In this document: piece after piece, positions 7,936 to 16,711 of the stretch | How positions within the stretch are numbered: the first letter of the stretch is position 1 | Layout: each line of letters starts with the position of its first letter | Origin: Stieleria maiorica | Lineage (GTDB): Bacteria; Planctomycetota; Planctomycetia; Pirellulales; Pirellulaceae | Direction of reading: 5' to 3' | DNA: 64,000 nt | NCBI RefSeq assembly: GCF_008035925.1 | Contig: NZ_CP036264.1 | Location: 7,225,641-7,289,640, forward strand | Notes under the pieces: generated by a model | Database searches by the model: none | Told to the model about the DNA's origin: nothing | Seen by the model: the letters and a program-made list of their open reading frames with translations, nothing else | Position numbers and translations under genes: made by a program

Positions 7936-10256
7936 CGCGATTCACCCTGGAACCGCTGTATGGATCGCTTTGGGTGGCACTGGCGGCGGCCGCGGCCGTC
8001 GTCGCGGTCATCGCGTTGGTCACGCCGCCGACCGAGGATCCGTCCAAGCGAAAGTGGTTGATCTTGCTGCGGTCGCTGGCCGGCATCGTGCTGTTGATCG
8101 CCGCAATGCGACCGACGTTGGTTCGCACCGACAACCGTCCCGCCGCGGCGACGCTGGTGGTCGCGGTCGATACCTCACGCAGCATGTCGCTGCCCGACGG
8201 TGACGGGACGGATCGATGGGCCAGCCAAAAGACGGCGCTGCGAAAGCTGTTCGCGGAAGTCGGCCGGCTGGATGACATGCTGGACGTCCACCTGATCCGC
8301 TATGATTCCATCTCCGAATCGGTCGCGCAGGCACAAGAGCGAGACGCAATCGCAAGACTGGCCGACCGTTTGGATTCGATGCAGCCACTCGGCGACGAAA
8401 CCAATCTCGGGTTGGCGATGCAGGGGGCGATCGACGCGTCGGCGGGTAAACCGATGGCCGGTGTGGTCCTGTTGGGTGACGGGACTCAAACCGCGGTCGG
8501 TGGTGCGGAGCGTCAGGCCGCTGATCAAAGTACTGCCGCCCGCCGCGGTGCCGAAGTGCTTGATGCGCTTGCCGTTCCGCTGTGGACGGTCCCGATCGGA
8601 CCGCCCAGCACCGACGCTTCGGCACGTGACGTCGCACTGACCAACTTGCCGGACAGCTTCCAACTGTTCGCCGGAAACCAATTTGAAGTTTCCGTGACCG
8701 TGCAGGCGAACGGTTTGGCCCGCCGACAAATCCCGGTCGCCGTTTCGTGGATCGCCGCCGATGGAACCAAGACCGAAGCGCGGTCGCGACAGATCGATCC
8801 GAGTGGGGCGCGGGAAACGCTCGCGCTGACGATTCCGATGACCGCACCCGATCCGGGGCTGTATCGTTTGCAAGTCCAAGCAGCGACCCAGGAAGGCGAA
8901 TGGGTGACCAGCAACAACACCCAAACCGCCTTCGTCGACGTCCGCGAAGGCGGCGGCCGCATTTTGATTCTGGAAGGTCCCGGCCGACCGGAACAAACGT
9001 TTCTGCGCCGTTCACTGCGCCGATTTCCTGATTTGGAACTCGACTACGCGCCGATCCGGGGCGACCGGACCTGGCCGGTTTCGTTGGACGCCGTTTTAAA
9101 ACCCGGACGCTACGACATCTTCATCATCGGCGACCTCGATTCCAATGCCTTGGGAAACGCCCAACTGGAGGAACTGGCCGCACGGGTCAGCGACGGCGCC
9201 GGCCTGATCACGCTCGGCGGACTGCAGACCTACGGGACCGGTGGTTACGGTGACGGGAAACTGGTCGACGTGCTGCCGATCAAGATGGATCCCTCGCGAC
9301 GCCGCCCGCCGACACGCGGAGTGATGACTCCGGCGGAGCGAGCGGCACGTTCCGATTCTCAACTCCCCGGGCCGATCAAAGTGCAATTTGCACGTCGCCA
9401 TCCGATCGTCGATCTCGGCGGACCGAATCCGGCAGCGGTTTGGGATTCGTTGCCGGAGCTTCGCGGTGCGAATCGGTTGGTCGGCGCCAAGGTTGCCGCC
9501 GGCGTGCAAACGTTGCTGGAAACCGAAGATAAAGAACCACTGTTGGTGATCGGCAGCTACGGCAAGGGACGGGTGGCGTCGTTGGCGATCGACGAGACGT
9601 ACCGTTGGTGGCGGGCAGGCAAAGCGGAGGTCCATCAACGGTTTTGGCGTCAGTTGATGTTGTGGTTGATGTCGCGTGAAGAATCCGGTGGCGACCGCTT
9701 GATCGCCGAGATGGACGTGCGCCGTTTTGAATCTGACAGTAGGCCCGAGTTTCGCGCCCGGCTATTAAGCGTCGGTGATGTCGTCGACGACGTCACGTTA
9801 TCTGCAGTGGTGGTCGACGAACAGGGCAAGGAAACACCGCTGGATGTCACGGCGACGGCCGGCGGCCAGCCCCGAATCAGCGGACAGATCCCCGAACTGG
9901 AACCGGGTTTCTACAAACTTGTCGTCCGCGCCGACGGTGATGCCTCCGTCGAGCCGGATGAAGTCGCCTTTCAAGTCACCGAAACCAGTCGCGAACTGGC
10001 ACGCCCGATGGCCGACCCGGTTTACATGAAACAGCTAGCCGACCTGACCGCCGACCACGGTGGAGCGTCATTCGATCCGCAACAGATCGACGCCTTGATC
10101 GAGACGATTGCCGCGAAACGACGCAGTGCCGAGACACCCGTGATTGAAAAGAATCGCTTAGGCGACGGCCCCGGCAGCGGTTGGTTGGTGTTCACCCTGT
10201 TCGCCGGCGCGCTGAGCGTGGAATGGTTTCTACGAAGACGATGGGGAATGGTCTAG
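7932..10256 (+). CDS. VWA-domain membrane protein, partner of BatA-like protein
   Basis: 774 aa. The ATG at 7932 overlaps the preceding stop (ATGA) and gives a membrane-spanning N terminus (LYGSLWVALAAAAAVVAVIAL, then LLRSLAGIVLLIAAM). The frame is open from 7362, but that part lies inside the upstream gene. A VWA domain follows with an intact MIDAS start DTSRSMS (Asp80, Ser82, Ser84), then Ig-like segments, a glutamine-amidotransferase-like domain (GGRILILEGPGRPEQ, later ITLGGLQTYGTGGYG and VIGSYGKGRVASLA), and a C-terminal anchor (GWLVFTLFAGALSVEWFLRRR). The arrangement is common in planctomycetes next to BatA proteins. The exact process is unknown; the VWA domain suggests metal-dependent protein-protein contact at the membrane. 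Confidence 0.85.
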   Translation: MTRFTLEPLYGSLWVALAAAAAVVAVIALVTPPTEDPSKRKWLILLRSLAGIVLLIAAMRPTLVRTDNRPAAATLVVAVDTSRSMSLPDGDGTDRWASQKTALRKLFAEVGRLDDMLDVHLIRYDSISESVAQAQERDAIARLADRLDSMQPLGDETNLGLAMQGAIDASAGKPMAGVVLLGDGTQTAVGGAERQAADQSTAARRGAEVLDALAVPLWTVPIGPPSTDASARDVALTNLPDSFQLFAGNQFEVSVTVQANGLARRQIPVAVSWIAADGTKTEARSRQIDPSGARETLALTIPMTAPDPGLYRLQVQAATQEGEWVTSNNTQTAFVDVREGGGRILILEGPGRPEQTFLRRSLRRFPDLELDYAPIRGDRTWPVSLDAVLKPGRYDIFIIGDLDSNALGNAQLEELAARVSDGAGLITLGGLQTYGTGGYGDGKLVDVLPIKMDPSRRRPPTRGVMTPAERAARSDSQLPGPIKVQFARRHPIVDLGGPNPAAVWDSLPELRGANRLVGAKVAAGVQTLLETEDKEPLLVIGSYGKGRVASLAIDETYRWWRAGKAEVHQRFWRQLMLWLMSREESGGDRLIAEMDVRRFESDSRPEFRARLLSVGDVVDDVTLSAVVVDEQGKETPLDVTATAGGQPRISGQIPELEPGFYKLVVRADGDASVEPDEVAFQVTETSRELARPMADPVYMKQLADLTADHGGASFDPQQIDALIETIAAKRRSAETPVIEKNRLGDGPGSGWLVFTLFAGALSVEWFLRRRWGMV

Positions 10257-10258
10257 CT

Positions 10259-10327
10259 GGTATTGGGCTTTAGCCGCCCACTATCGCTGCGAAGCGGCGA
10301 CCGGGGATCGCCTAAAGACTAAACACC
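10259..10327. repeat. Imperfect palindromic repeat (GCTTTAGCCG family)
   Basis: The left arm 10259-10276 (GGTATTGGGCTTTAGCCG) pairs with the right arm 10309-10327 (CGCCTAAAGACTAAACACC) over most of its length. The reverse complement of the right end (CGTTGGTGTTTAGTCTTTAG) closely matches 22826-22853, so this is one copy of a dispersed intergenic repeat. It begins just after the VWA gene stop. Confidence 0.65.
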
Positions 10328-10415
10328 AACGCTTATGCCTGTGCCGTTCGTACCTGCACCCTTTTCCGATCGACGCTCGTGGATGGGACGTCTTGCCTCG
10401 GTCGGCGGACCCTCT

Positions 10416-11153
10416 CTACAGTCGCTTCGTCGCGGTCATCCGTTTGCCGGTGCCGCGGAATTGGATTCGGATGGGAGCGGTCAGGTTGTAGTGGTCCGGA
10501 CCGAGCAGTGTGGCCACGGTGGCGTTGAGTGCCGGGTTGATGGTGCTGGAGTTGAAGTCCCAGTTGTCATCTCCGGCACCGATTTCTGCTTCCACGCGAC
10601 GTTCCGCGGAGGTCACCACAAACACGGTGTTGCGTTTCAGGGCAAAGCTGACCGTGCCGTGAATGTAAGCGGCGTCGGCGGCCGAAATACTGCCGGGGGT
10701 GATGCCGTAGGAACCCCAGCCGTAGAGATTCGTCGTGATAAACCGGTCCCGGTTTCGAACGGCGCCGCGCGCGATCAGGTGCCCTAATTGGTGCCGGCCT
10801 GATGGCAGGCGTGGAATCGCACCCACGGCAGCGAGAATCGCGTCGGCTCCGCGTTCGACCACCTGCGGCATGTAGCTGGTGTCGCCCATCAACACGCCGT
10901 TGTCGAGAAAATGGTTGACCAGGGGGAAATCCAATGCCGTGATGTTTTCGCCGTAACCGCTGGTCATCACCGCAGCCTGCGTCATTTCGATCACCACATT
11001 GCCGAAATCAGGCACGTGATCGTGGTCGTAACCCGCTTGATAGGGACTGACCGGTTGGCCGAACTCGGCAAAGTTGTTGATTTCGGCGTACTGTAAATCG
11101 GAAAAGTTCGTGCATCGCCACACTTGGGCCGCACTGTCATAGGACCAGCTCAC
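10416..11153 (-). CDS. Hypothetical protein, orphan
   Basis: 245 aa, ATG at 11153, minus strand against its neighbours. No signal peptide, membrane segment or known motif was recognised. The composition is that of a soluble globular protein with many aromatic and Asp/Asn residues (AGYDHDHVPDFGNVVIEM, YGWGSYGITPGSISAADAAY) and a basic tail (RGTGKRMTATKRL). It starts straight after a low-complexity repeat region on its upstream side, with no clear ribosome-binding site, so it could be the remaining C-terminal part of a longer gene. Coding character is supported by length and by normal amino-acid composition; function unknown. Confidence 0.6.
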   Translation of the reverse strand: MSWSYDSAAQVWRCTNFSDLQYAEINNFAEFGQPVSPYQAGYDHDHVPDFGNVVIEMTQAAVMTSGYGENITALDFPLVNHFLDNGVLMGDTSYMPQVVERGADAILAAVGAIPRLPSGRHQLGHLIARGAVRNRDRFITTNLYGWGSYGITPGSISAADAAYIHGTVSFALKRNTVFVVTSAERRVEAEIGAGDDNWDFNSSTINPALNATVATLLGPDHYNLTAPIRIQFRGTGKRMTATKRL

Positions 11154-11507
11154 GTCGGTGTCCCCATTTCGAATTCGTTGGTCTGCGAGCTCTCCGTTTT
11201 CGTTGCGTTAGCGAATCCGTTGCGGATTCTTTTTTGATTTTGTTGAGGTTGGCGGACGGGCAAAACGATGGGGGCAAAACGATGGGGCAAAACGATGGGG
11301 CAAAACGATGGGGCAAAACGATGGGGCAAAACGATGGGGGCAAAACGATGGGGGCAAAACGATGGGGGCAAAACGATGGGGTGGCAGAATGATGGGGTGG
11401 CAGAATGATGGGGCGGCACTGACGGCGGATGAATCACTTCCAGCAGTTCATTTTCTTGTCACCTATCTTCTTGTCTCCCCGCTGCATCATTCTGCCATTT
11501 TCTCCCT
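11154..11507. other. Intergenic spacer dominated by short repeats
   Basis: No credible gene. It is filled by the tandem array at 11258-11410 and by inverted variants of the same unit at 11447-11510 (TTTTCTTGTCACCTATCTTC... and GCATCATTCTGCCATTTTC). Frames on the minus strand translate into meaningless HRFAPIVLP-type repeats. Confidence 0.75.
11258..11415. repeat. Tandem repeat array, GGGGCAAAACGAT units plus GGCAGAATGAT units
   Basis: Nine copies of CAAAACGAT (first bases at 11261, 11275, 11288, 11301, 11314, 11327, 11341, 11355 and 11369), spaced 13 or 14 bases apart by G4 or G5 linkers. Two copies of the variant CAGAATGAT (11385 and 11401) follow with a 16-base period. The same two-part order (A units, then two B units) is found at 41838-41950. 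Confidence 0.95.
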
Positions 11508-13007
11508 TTAAATCCCCAACCGCTCCCTCGCTTCTGCTGCCCAGGGGCTGTCCGGGGCGAGCTGCACGATCCGCTGCCAGTGCTGGAGGGCTTGCAGATC
11601 ATCGCCGAGCCGGTCGAGTGTTTTTGCCAGCGTGTAGTGGACGTCGGCATAATCCTCGTGCATCGACAGGGCGCCACGCAGTGCGGCGACGGCCAGTTCC
11701 AACTGCCCCAGTTCGGCCAGCACGGCGCCCAAGCTGGCCCGGGCTTCGACAAATTCGGGGTCGATTTCGATCGCGCTGTAATACCGCTCGCGTGCGGCGA
11801 TCAGAAAGTTCATTCGATACAGCAGTTCACCGATCTGGAAGCATATTTCGGCTCGGGCGCCGTCGCGGGCCAAGATCGTGTGATACAAATCGATCGCGGT
11901 TTCCAAGTCGTCTTCATCTTCGGCTTGATACGCGGCTTCTAAAATCGGATCGTGCTCCGCCGGGGCGACGGAGCGCAACATCGGCGGTTGGTCGGGCGGT
12001 TCGAACGCCAGGACGTCGCGTGCCGGTTCCGCGTCGGTTTCCAACGCATCGAAATCGAACCGCATCTGACCGCCCGGTTCGACCAATCCATCGCCTTGCC
12101 GCAGCAGAATGTGTTTGCCCTCGACCAGAATCGAGAGTTGGTCGAGTGGTCGACGGATATTGGGAAGCACTTGGATCAAATCCACCAACCGACGTTCGAT
12201 CGCCGCGGGGCTGGCCCCGGCGGACATCCAGCCGGCCAGTCGCTTGGCGGTGGCGACCTCGGTGTAGTCGAAGTAAGGCAGCTTGTGCAGCGTCGTTACC
12301 GGCGTGATCAGACCCAGTCGTTGCCAACGCCGGACCACGCGCACCGAAACGCCCAGCAAGTCGGCCAACATGACCGGCGTGTAATAACGTTGCGCCGAGC
12401 GTCCGACATCGAACAGCCCCAGCCGCTGCCAGAGTTCGGTTTCGTGGATGATTTCCAGCTCGCCGCGGGCCGCGGCATCGATCACGCCGGGCGGCAGTAA
12501 CTCGCCCTGGGAGAGGGGGGGCTGGTCGGCGCCGATGACCACCAGGTCGACCGTCAAGCGGTCCGCGGAGGTGTCGCCCGAATCAACCGATTTTTTGGCC
12601 GGGCTCGAGGATGAACGCCGGGGCAGATCCACCACGACCGCTTGAAACGACTGCAGCACGTTGGCCGCTTCACGATGACTCATGCTGCCGAAACGGCCGA
12701 ACAGTGCGATCCGTTTGTCGACAAAACTTGCCGGATCGCTCTCGCCGGTTTTGCCCGACGGAGCGTCTTCGGCGGCGGACTCCACATCGCGTTCTTCGTC
12801 ATCGCTGTCTGAGTCATCGCCGCCCGGGTCATCCGGGGCGGTGTTCAAGCTCAATGAAGCGATCTCGAATTCGCTGGCGTTGTCCTTGACGCGTTCGTCG
12901 GCATCGTCTGGCGCGTCGGGAGGGGCGGAGTCGTCGTGCCGACCGGGATTGGAGCAGGAGAGGATGCGAAGGGGCGCCGGATCGTTCGTGTCGGTCGGCT
13001 CGGACAA
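11508..13007 (-). CDS. MerR-type regulator with N-terminal BRCT-like and C-terminal TPR domains
   Basis: 499 aa; the start is a TTG at 13007 (no ATG nearby in frame). Residues 1-95 are acidic and probably disordered. Residues 96-195 look like a BRCT domain (KRIALFGRFGSMSHREAANVLQSF..., DLVVIGADQPP, ELEIIHETELWQRLGL). Residues 207-275 form a MerR-type winged helix (YYTPVMLADLLGVSVRVVRRWQRLGLI...FDYTEVATAKRL). Residues 350-499 hold about four TPR repeats (EAAYQAEDEDDLETAIDLYHTIL, EIDPEFVEARASLGAVLAELGQLELAV, YADVHYTLAKTLDRLGDDL). The likely role is a DNA-binding regulator or scaffold; the ligand is unknown. It stands alone on the minus strand, divergent from the ABC transporter operon. Confidence 0.8.
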   Translation of the reverse strand: MSEPTDTNDPAPLRILSCSNPGRHDDSAPPDAPDDADERVKDNASEFEIASLSLNTAPDDPGGDDSDSDDEERDVESAAEDAPSGKTGESDPASFVDKRIALFGRFGSMSHREAANVLQSFQAVVVDLPRRSSSSPAKKSVDSGDTSADRLTVDLVVIGADQPPLSQGELLPPGVIDAAARGELEIIHETELWQRLGLFDVGRSAQRYYTPVMLADLLGVSVRVVRRWQRLGLITPVTTLHKLPYFDYTEVATAKRLAGWMSAGASPAAIERRLVDLIQVLPNIRRPLDQLSILVEGKHILLRQGDGLVEPGGQMRFDFDALETDAEPARDVLAFEPPDQPPMLRSVAPAEHDPILEAAYQAEDEDDLETAIDLYHTILARDGARAEICFQIGELLYRMNFLIAARERYYSAIEIDPEFVEARASLGAVLAELGQLELAVAALRGALSMHEDYADVHYTLAKTLDRLGDDLQALQHWQRIVQLAPDSPWAAEARERLGI

Positions 13008-13478
13008 AGGACTGTGCGTTGGGGGGGACGATGTACTGGGGGAACTTTGTCGTGGGGAGTTGCGTAGGCAGACCGATGGGGGCTGGTATTTTCCCTCCTC
13101 GGCGAACCATTTGCCGCGATTGTTGCGATCAAACCCTGGGTTTCAAGGTGTCGAGGCCGCCAATCGATCCGACACCCGAGCGCGATTCGTGTGCGGATTA
13201 TCGCAGAACCTGTCACTAGGAGTAGTCGAGTCTGGCGAATCTCGGTAACAATGCAGCGAAATGTCGGTCAGCAGAGAAAACCGCCTGATGAAATTCCGGT
13301 CCGGATCGTCTTGCTGGTCGACGCGCTACCCTGCCTTGGTTTCGCAAGACGTGATTTCGCAAGCGCTTTGCACTTGTGCGACATGGCAAAATCCCGCGCG
13401 CGAACCGGTGGAATCAGCCGGCCGCGATCGGGCCGGCGGCGAGATAAACTTTTCTAATCCTGGTGCTCTTTTCGGTGG
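13008..13478. other. Divergent intergenic region
   Basis: 471 bp between the divergent BRCT-MerR-TPR gene and the ABC transporter, presumably holding both promoters. A perfect 7-bp GC stem (13417-13423 and 13431-13437, GCCGGCC/GGCCGGC) lies 41 bases upstream of the ABC ATPase and is followed by AAACTTTTCT. It could be an attenuator-like hairpin or a regulator site, but this is weak. The 88-codon frame at 13191 is not convincing. Confidence 0.5.
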
Positions 13479-14219
13479 ATGCGGACGTCTATGCTGCATG
13501 TCGAATCGCTAACGAAGTCCTTTCCCTTGGACGACGGCGTGTTGACCGCCGTCGATGACGTCTCGTTTCGGATCTCGCCGGGGGAGGTTTTCGGATTGCT
13601 GGGCCCCAACGGCGCCGGCAAGACCACCACGATGCGGATGATCCTGGGGTTGTTGGAACCCGATTCCGGGTACGCGGAAGTCGACGGTGTCCGCACCGCG
13701 ACCGACCCGATGGCTGTGAAAAGTCGGCTCGGTTTTGTCTCGGCCAGCGACGGCGTCTACCCGTGGCTGAGCGTCCGGGAGATGTTGCTGTACTTCGCCG
13801 ACCTGTATGCCGTGGACTCCACGTTGGCCGAACAACGCTGTGAAAGCTTGGCGGACATGATGGACATCAAACATCTGTTGGATCGACGTGCCGGGGAGCT
13901 GAGCACGGGACAGCGTCAACGCGTGACGCTGGTTCGCGGTCTGATTCATGATCCCCCCGTGATGTTGTTGGACGAACCGACCCGCGGGCTGGACGTGGTC
14001 GGTGTACAAACCATTTTTGATTACATCGACATTCTGCGTCGCGGTGGAAAAGCCGTCGTCGTGTGCACCCATCGCTTGGACGAAGCGGAACGCTTGTGCG
14101 ATCGATTCGGATTGCTGCACGCCGGCAAGCTCCGATACTGCGGCACACTCAACGAGTTGAAGGAACAAACCGGCCAGGCATCGTTGGTAGACATCTTCGT
14201 GGACTTGATCAGGAATTAG
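13479..14219 (+). CDS. ABC transporter ATP-binding protein (NatA-like)
   Basis: 246 aa ATPase subunit of an ABC-2 type exporter. Motifs are complete: Walker [10 protein letters not shown] (residues 42-50), signature LSTGQRQR (141-148), Walker [13 protein letters not shown] (161-172), and H-loop His in [14 protein letters not shown]. The ATG at 13479 is taken; an internal ATG at 13491 is equally possible. It ends 6 bases before the permease gene and surely forms one exporter with it, in the manner of NatAB, which extrudes Na+ or other substrates; the actual substrate is not evident. Confidence 0.9.
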   Translation: MRTSMLHVESLTKSFPLDDGVLTAVDDVSFRISPGEVFGLLGPNGAGKTTTMRMILGLLEPDSGYAEVDGVRTATDPMAVKSRLGFVSASDGVYPWLSVREMLLYFADLYAVDSTLAEQRCESLADMMDIKHLLDRRAGELSTGQRQRVTLVRGLIHDPPVMLLDEPTRGLDVVGVQTIFDYIDILRRGGKAVVVCTHRLDEAERLCDRFGLLHAGKLRYCGTLNELKEQTGQASLVDIFVDLIRN

Positions 14220-14225
14220 ACCAAC

Positions 14226-16400
14226 GTGTCGAACGAATCTCACAGCGGAAGTACCGCAGTTGCACCCCAGCGGCCACGCAAGCGGAGCCATCAAGGCGGC
14301 AATCGGCTGGTGCGGTTGTGTCAAAAAGAGCTGCGTGAAACCATGCGTGATCGGCGGACGATCATCACGCTGGTGTTGATGCCGTTGATGGTGTACCCGT
14401 TGCTCAGCATGGCGTTCAACCGCTTTTTGGTCTCGGCGACGGCGGGAACGTCCGAAGAGACGCCGTACACGATCGGCGTCGAAACGGACGATGAAGGTTC
14501 GCTGTTGCTCGCTTGGTTGGAAGACCCGATGAGCCAACCGCCCGATGCGATCCTGAAGGCCAGCAAGGGGAAATTGGCGACGTTTCGTGTGGTCAACACC
14601 ACGTCGGTCGGACTGACGCCCGATCAGGCGTTGAAAGAGAAAAAGATTGATCTGGCCGCCGAAATCGAATTGGACGATCCGCCACGGTTGCGTCTGACGG
14701 CCTACAGCGGCGATGTCGCCGGCCAGGGGGCCCAGCGCGTGTTGACCGAACGGTTGCATTGGTTGCGATTGGCGCGGGCCGAGACGATCCTGCAGTCACA
14801 ATCGAATGATTACACGCCGCCGGCGGAGGTCTCCGTTGCGAAGGTCGGCGCGCCGGAAAAACCGTCCATGCTGGGCACGATCGTCCCGCTGGTGCTGGTG
14901 TTGATGACGATCACCGGCGCCGTTTATCCGGCGATCGATTTGACCGCCGGCGAACGCGAGCGGGGGACGATGGAGTCGTTGATGGCGTCGCCGGTGCCGC
15001 GTTCTTACATACTGTTTTCCAAGTACGTCGCGGTCGTGGTCGTCGCGTTATTGACCGCGATGGCAAATCTGTTGGCCATGTTCACGACGTTGTGGGCCGG
15101 ACGTTTGTTGCCGCTGCTGACCGGTGGCGAAGACGCGTTTCCTTGGGTGGCCGTGCTTCAAATCCTGGGCTTGTTGGTGCTCTTTAGCGGTTTTTTTGCG
15201 GCCGTGTTGCTGTCGTTGACCAGCTTCGCACGTTCGTTCAAAGAAGCCCAGGCTTACCTGATCCCCGTCATGCTGTTGTCGTTGACGCCGGGCATGTTGT
15301 CGCTGATGCCGGGTGTGACCTTGCAAGGCCCGTTGGCGATCGCGCCGTTGATCAACATCGTGCTACTGGCACGCGAGGTGTTGCAGGGCACGGCACATGC
15401 GGCGCCGGCCGTGATCACCGTGCTCAGCACGATCGGTTACGCTGCAGCGGCCATCGCGATTGCGTCAAAGTTGTTCGGCAGCGATGCGGTCAGCCGGACC
15501 AGCGGCCAATCGTTCGGCGCCATGCTGAAACGCCCGACACGTGTTTCGCCGACGCCTTCGCCCCAGACCGCCGCGATGACGTTGGCGTTGCTGGTGCCGA
15601 TCTACTATCTGGTCAGCAACGTCTTGATTCGAATCGTTCCGGAGTTGTCGATCAATTGGGTGCTGACGCTCAACGCCGTCGCGCTGGTGTTCACGTTCGG
15701 GTTGCTGCCCTTGGCGTCGGTGGTGCTGGCGCGTTGTCGGTTCTCCACCAGCTATCAACTTTCACCGCCCTCGCCGCTGGCGTTGGTCGGCGCGCTGCTG
15801 ATCGGTCTGGGCGCTTGGGGGATCGCTCACGAGTCGTTTGTCGTGGCAAAGCACTTGGGGATCGGCGGATTGGATGTCGACCGGATCGAAAAAACCAAGC
15901 AGACGGTCGAAGCGCTCAAGGTCGCTCCGGCGTGGTTGCTGGTGGGGTGTTTGGCGCTCGCGCCGGCGGTGATCGAAGAATTGTGTTTTCGGGGATTCCT
16001 GTTCACGGCACTTCGCCGTGTCCTGTCGCCGGCACGCGTGATCATGACGACGGCGGTCATCTTCGGCTTGTTCCACGTGGTCACCGGCAACATGTTACTG
16101 ATCGAACGCTTCGTGCCGACGACCCTGTTGGGGCTGATTCTCGGTTGGATCGCCTACCGCACCCAGAGTGTCTGGCCGGGCGTGCTGATGCATTTCACCC
16201 ACAACGCGCTGCTGAATCTGGCCGCAAAATACCAGGACCGGATCGATTTCCTGGGGGCCGGCTTCGAAAACCAGATGCACCTGCCGGCATCCTGGTTGAT
16301 CGTGCTGACGACCACCACGGTCATCGGAATCGCCATCGTTTGGTTTTCGACCCGCAAACCCGCCGCGACGAATCCGAATCTGGCGACGACTCCCGCGTGA
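14226..16400 (+). CDS. ABC-2 permease fused to CPBP intramembrane protease
   Basis: 724 aa, GTG start. Residues 30-420 are an ABC-2/NatB-like permease: cytoplasmic N terminus, first helix around RTIITLVLMPLMVYPLLSM, a long extracytoplasmic domain, then the helix cluster from TIVPLVLVLMTITGAVYPAIDLTAGERERGT (the ERERGT motif is typical of NatB). Residues 450-724 form a CPBP (CAAX protease-like) domain with all motifs: EExxxR (VIEELCFRG, Glu584/585), FGLFH (His617) and HFTHN (His656, His659). Two membrane modules are thus joined in one chain. The partner ATPase is immediately upstream. The fusion is recurrent in planctomycetes; whether the protease half acts on exported peptides is unknown. Confidence 0.88.
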   Translation: MSNESHSGSTAVAPQRPRKRSHQGGNRLVRLCQKELRETMRDRRTIITLVLMPLMVYPLLSMAFNRFLVSATAGTSEETPYTIGVETDDEGSLLLAWLEDPMSQPPDAILKASKGKLATFRVVNTTSVGLTPDQALKEKKIDLAAEIELDDPPRLRLTAYSGDVAGQGAQRVLTERLHWLRLARAETILQSQSNDYTPPAEVSVAKVGAPEKPSMLGTIVPLVLVLMTITGAVYPAIDLTAGERERGTMESLMASPVPRSYILFSKYVAVVVVALLTAMANLLAMFTTLWAGRLLPLLTGGEDAFPWVAVLQILGLLVLFSGFFAAVLLSLTSFARSFKEAQAYLIPVMLLSLTPGMLSLMPGVTLQGPLAIAPLINIVLLAREVLQGTAHAAPAVITVLSTIGYAAAAIAIASKLFGSDAVSRTSGQSFGAMLKRPTRVSPTPSPQTAAMTLALLVPIYYLVSNVLIRIVPELSINWVLTLNAVALVFTFGLLPLASVVLARCRFSTSYQLSPPSPLALVGALLIGLGAWGIAHESFVVAKHLGIGGLDVDRIEKTKQTVEALKVAPAWLLVGCLALAPAVIEELCFRGFLFTALRRVLSPARVIMTTAVIFGLFHVVTGNMLLIERFVPTTLLGLILGWIAYRTQSVWPGVLMHFTHNALLNLAAKYQDRIDFLGAGFENQMHLPASWLIVLTTTTVIGIAIVWFSTRKPAATNPNLATTPA

Positions 16401-16711
16401 TAGCCGGTGATCGGGGGTGAGATCGGCGGGTCAAAAAATGAAGTGGTCAAAAAATCAGAACGCCCGGGTCTGGCCGTGTCGGCGAGGCCCGCTCTACCGG
16501 CGATCATCAACACGGCAGGCCAGCCTCAGACGCAATTCTCTGCCCTCCCTCCTTTCCCCCTCATCTTTTGACCAGCCCATTTTTTGACCCTTTCGTCCTT
16601 CACCCCCCAATCATCTGACCACCCCGTTGCGTGACCAGATTCATTTCCACCCGATATCGTGTAGGATGCCCAGACTGACACCCGCACGGTTCGATAACGA
16701 TTTCCCCACGA
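16401..16711. other. Intergenic spacer with inverted GGTCAAAAAATG repeats
   Basis: 311 bp without a gene. 16428-16457 (GGGTCAAAAAATG..GTGGTCAAAA) is matched in inverted orientation by 16561-16590, at about 24 of 30 positions, and further degenerate inverted units lie at 16603-16634 (AATCATCTGACCACCCCGTTG). The pair could fold into a long stem enclosing about 100 nt. The dnaX promoter probably lies in the last 70 bp. Confidence 0.7.

Noticed and set aside
11258..11415. Possible CRISPR array
   Set aside because: The units are 13-16 nt and contiguous, without unique spacers, and no cas gene is near. The same holds for 41833-41950.
11150..11437. Minus-strand frame translating to HRFAPIVLP repeats (also at 41709-41996)
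   Set aside because: The frame is only the translation of the 13-14 nt tandem repeats, whose period changes would shift the frame, and there is no start context.
13191..13457. 88-codon plus-strand frame upstream of the ABC transporter
   Set aside because: No ribosome-binding site, no motif, basic low-information composition; more likely the upstream regulatory region.
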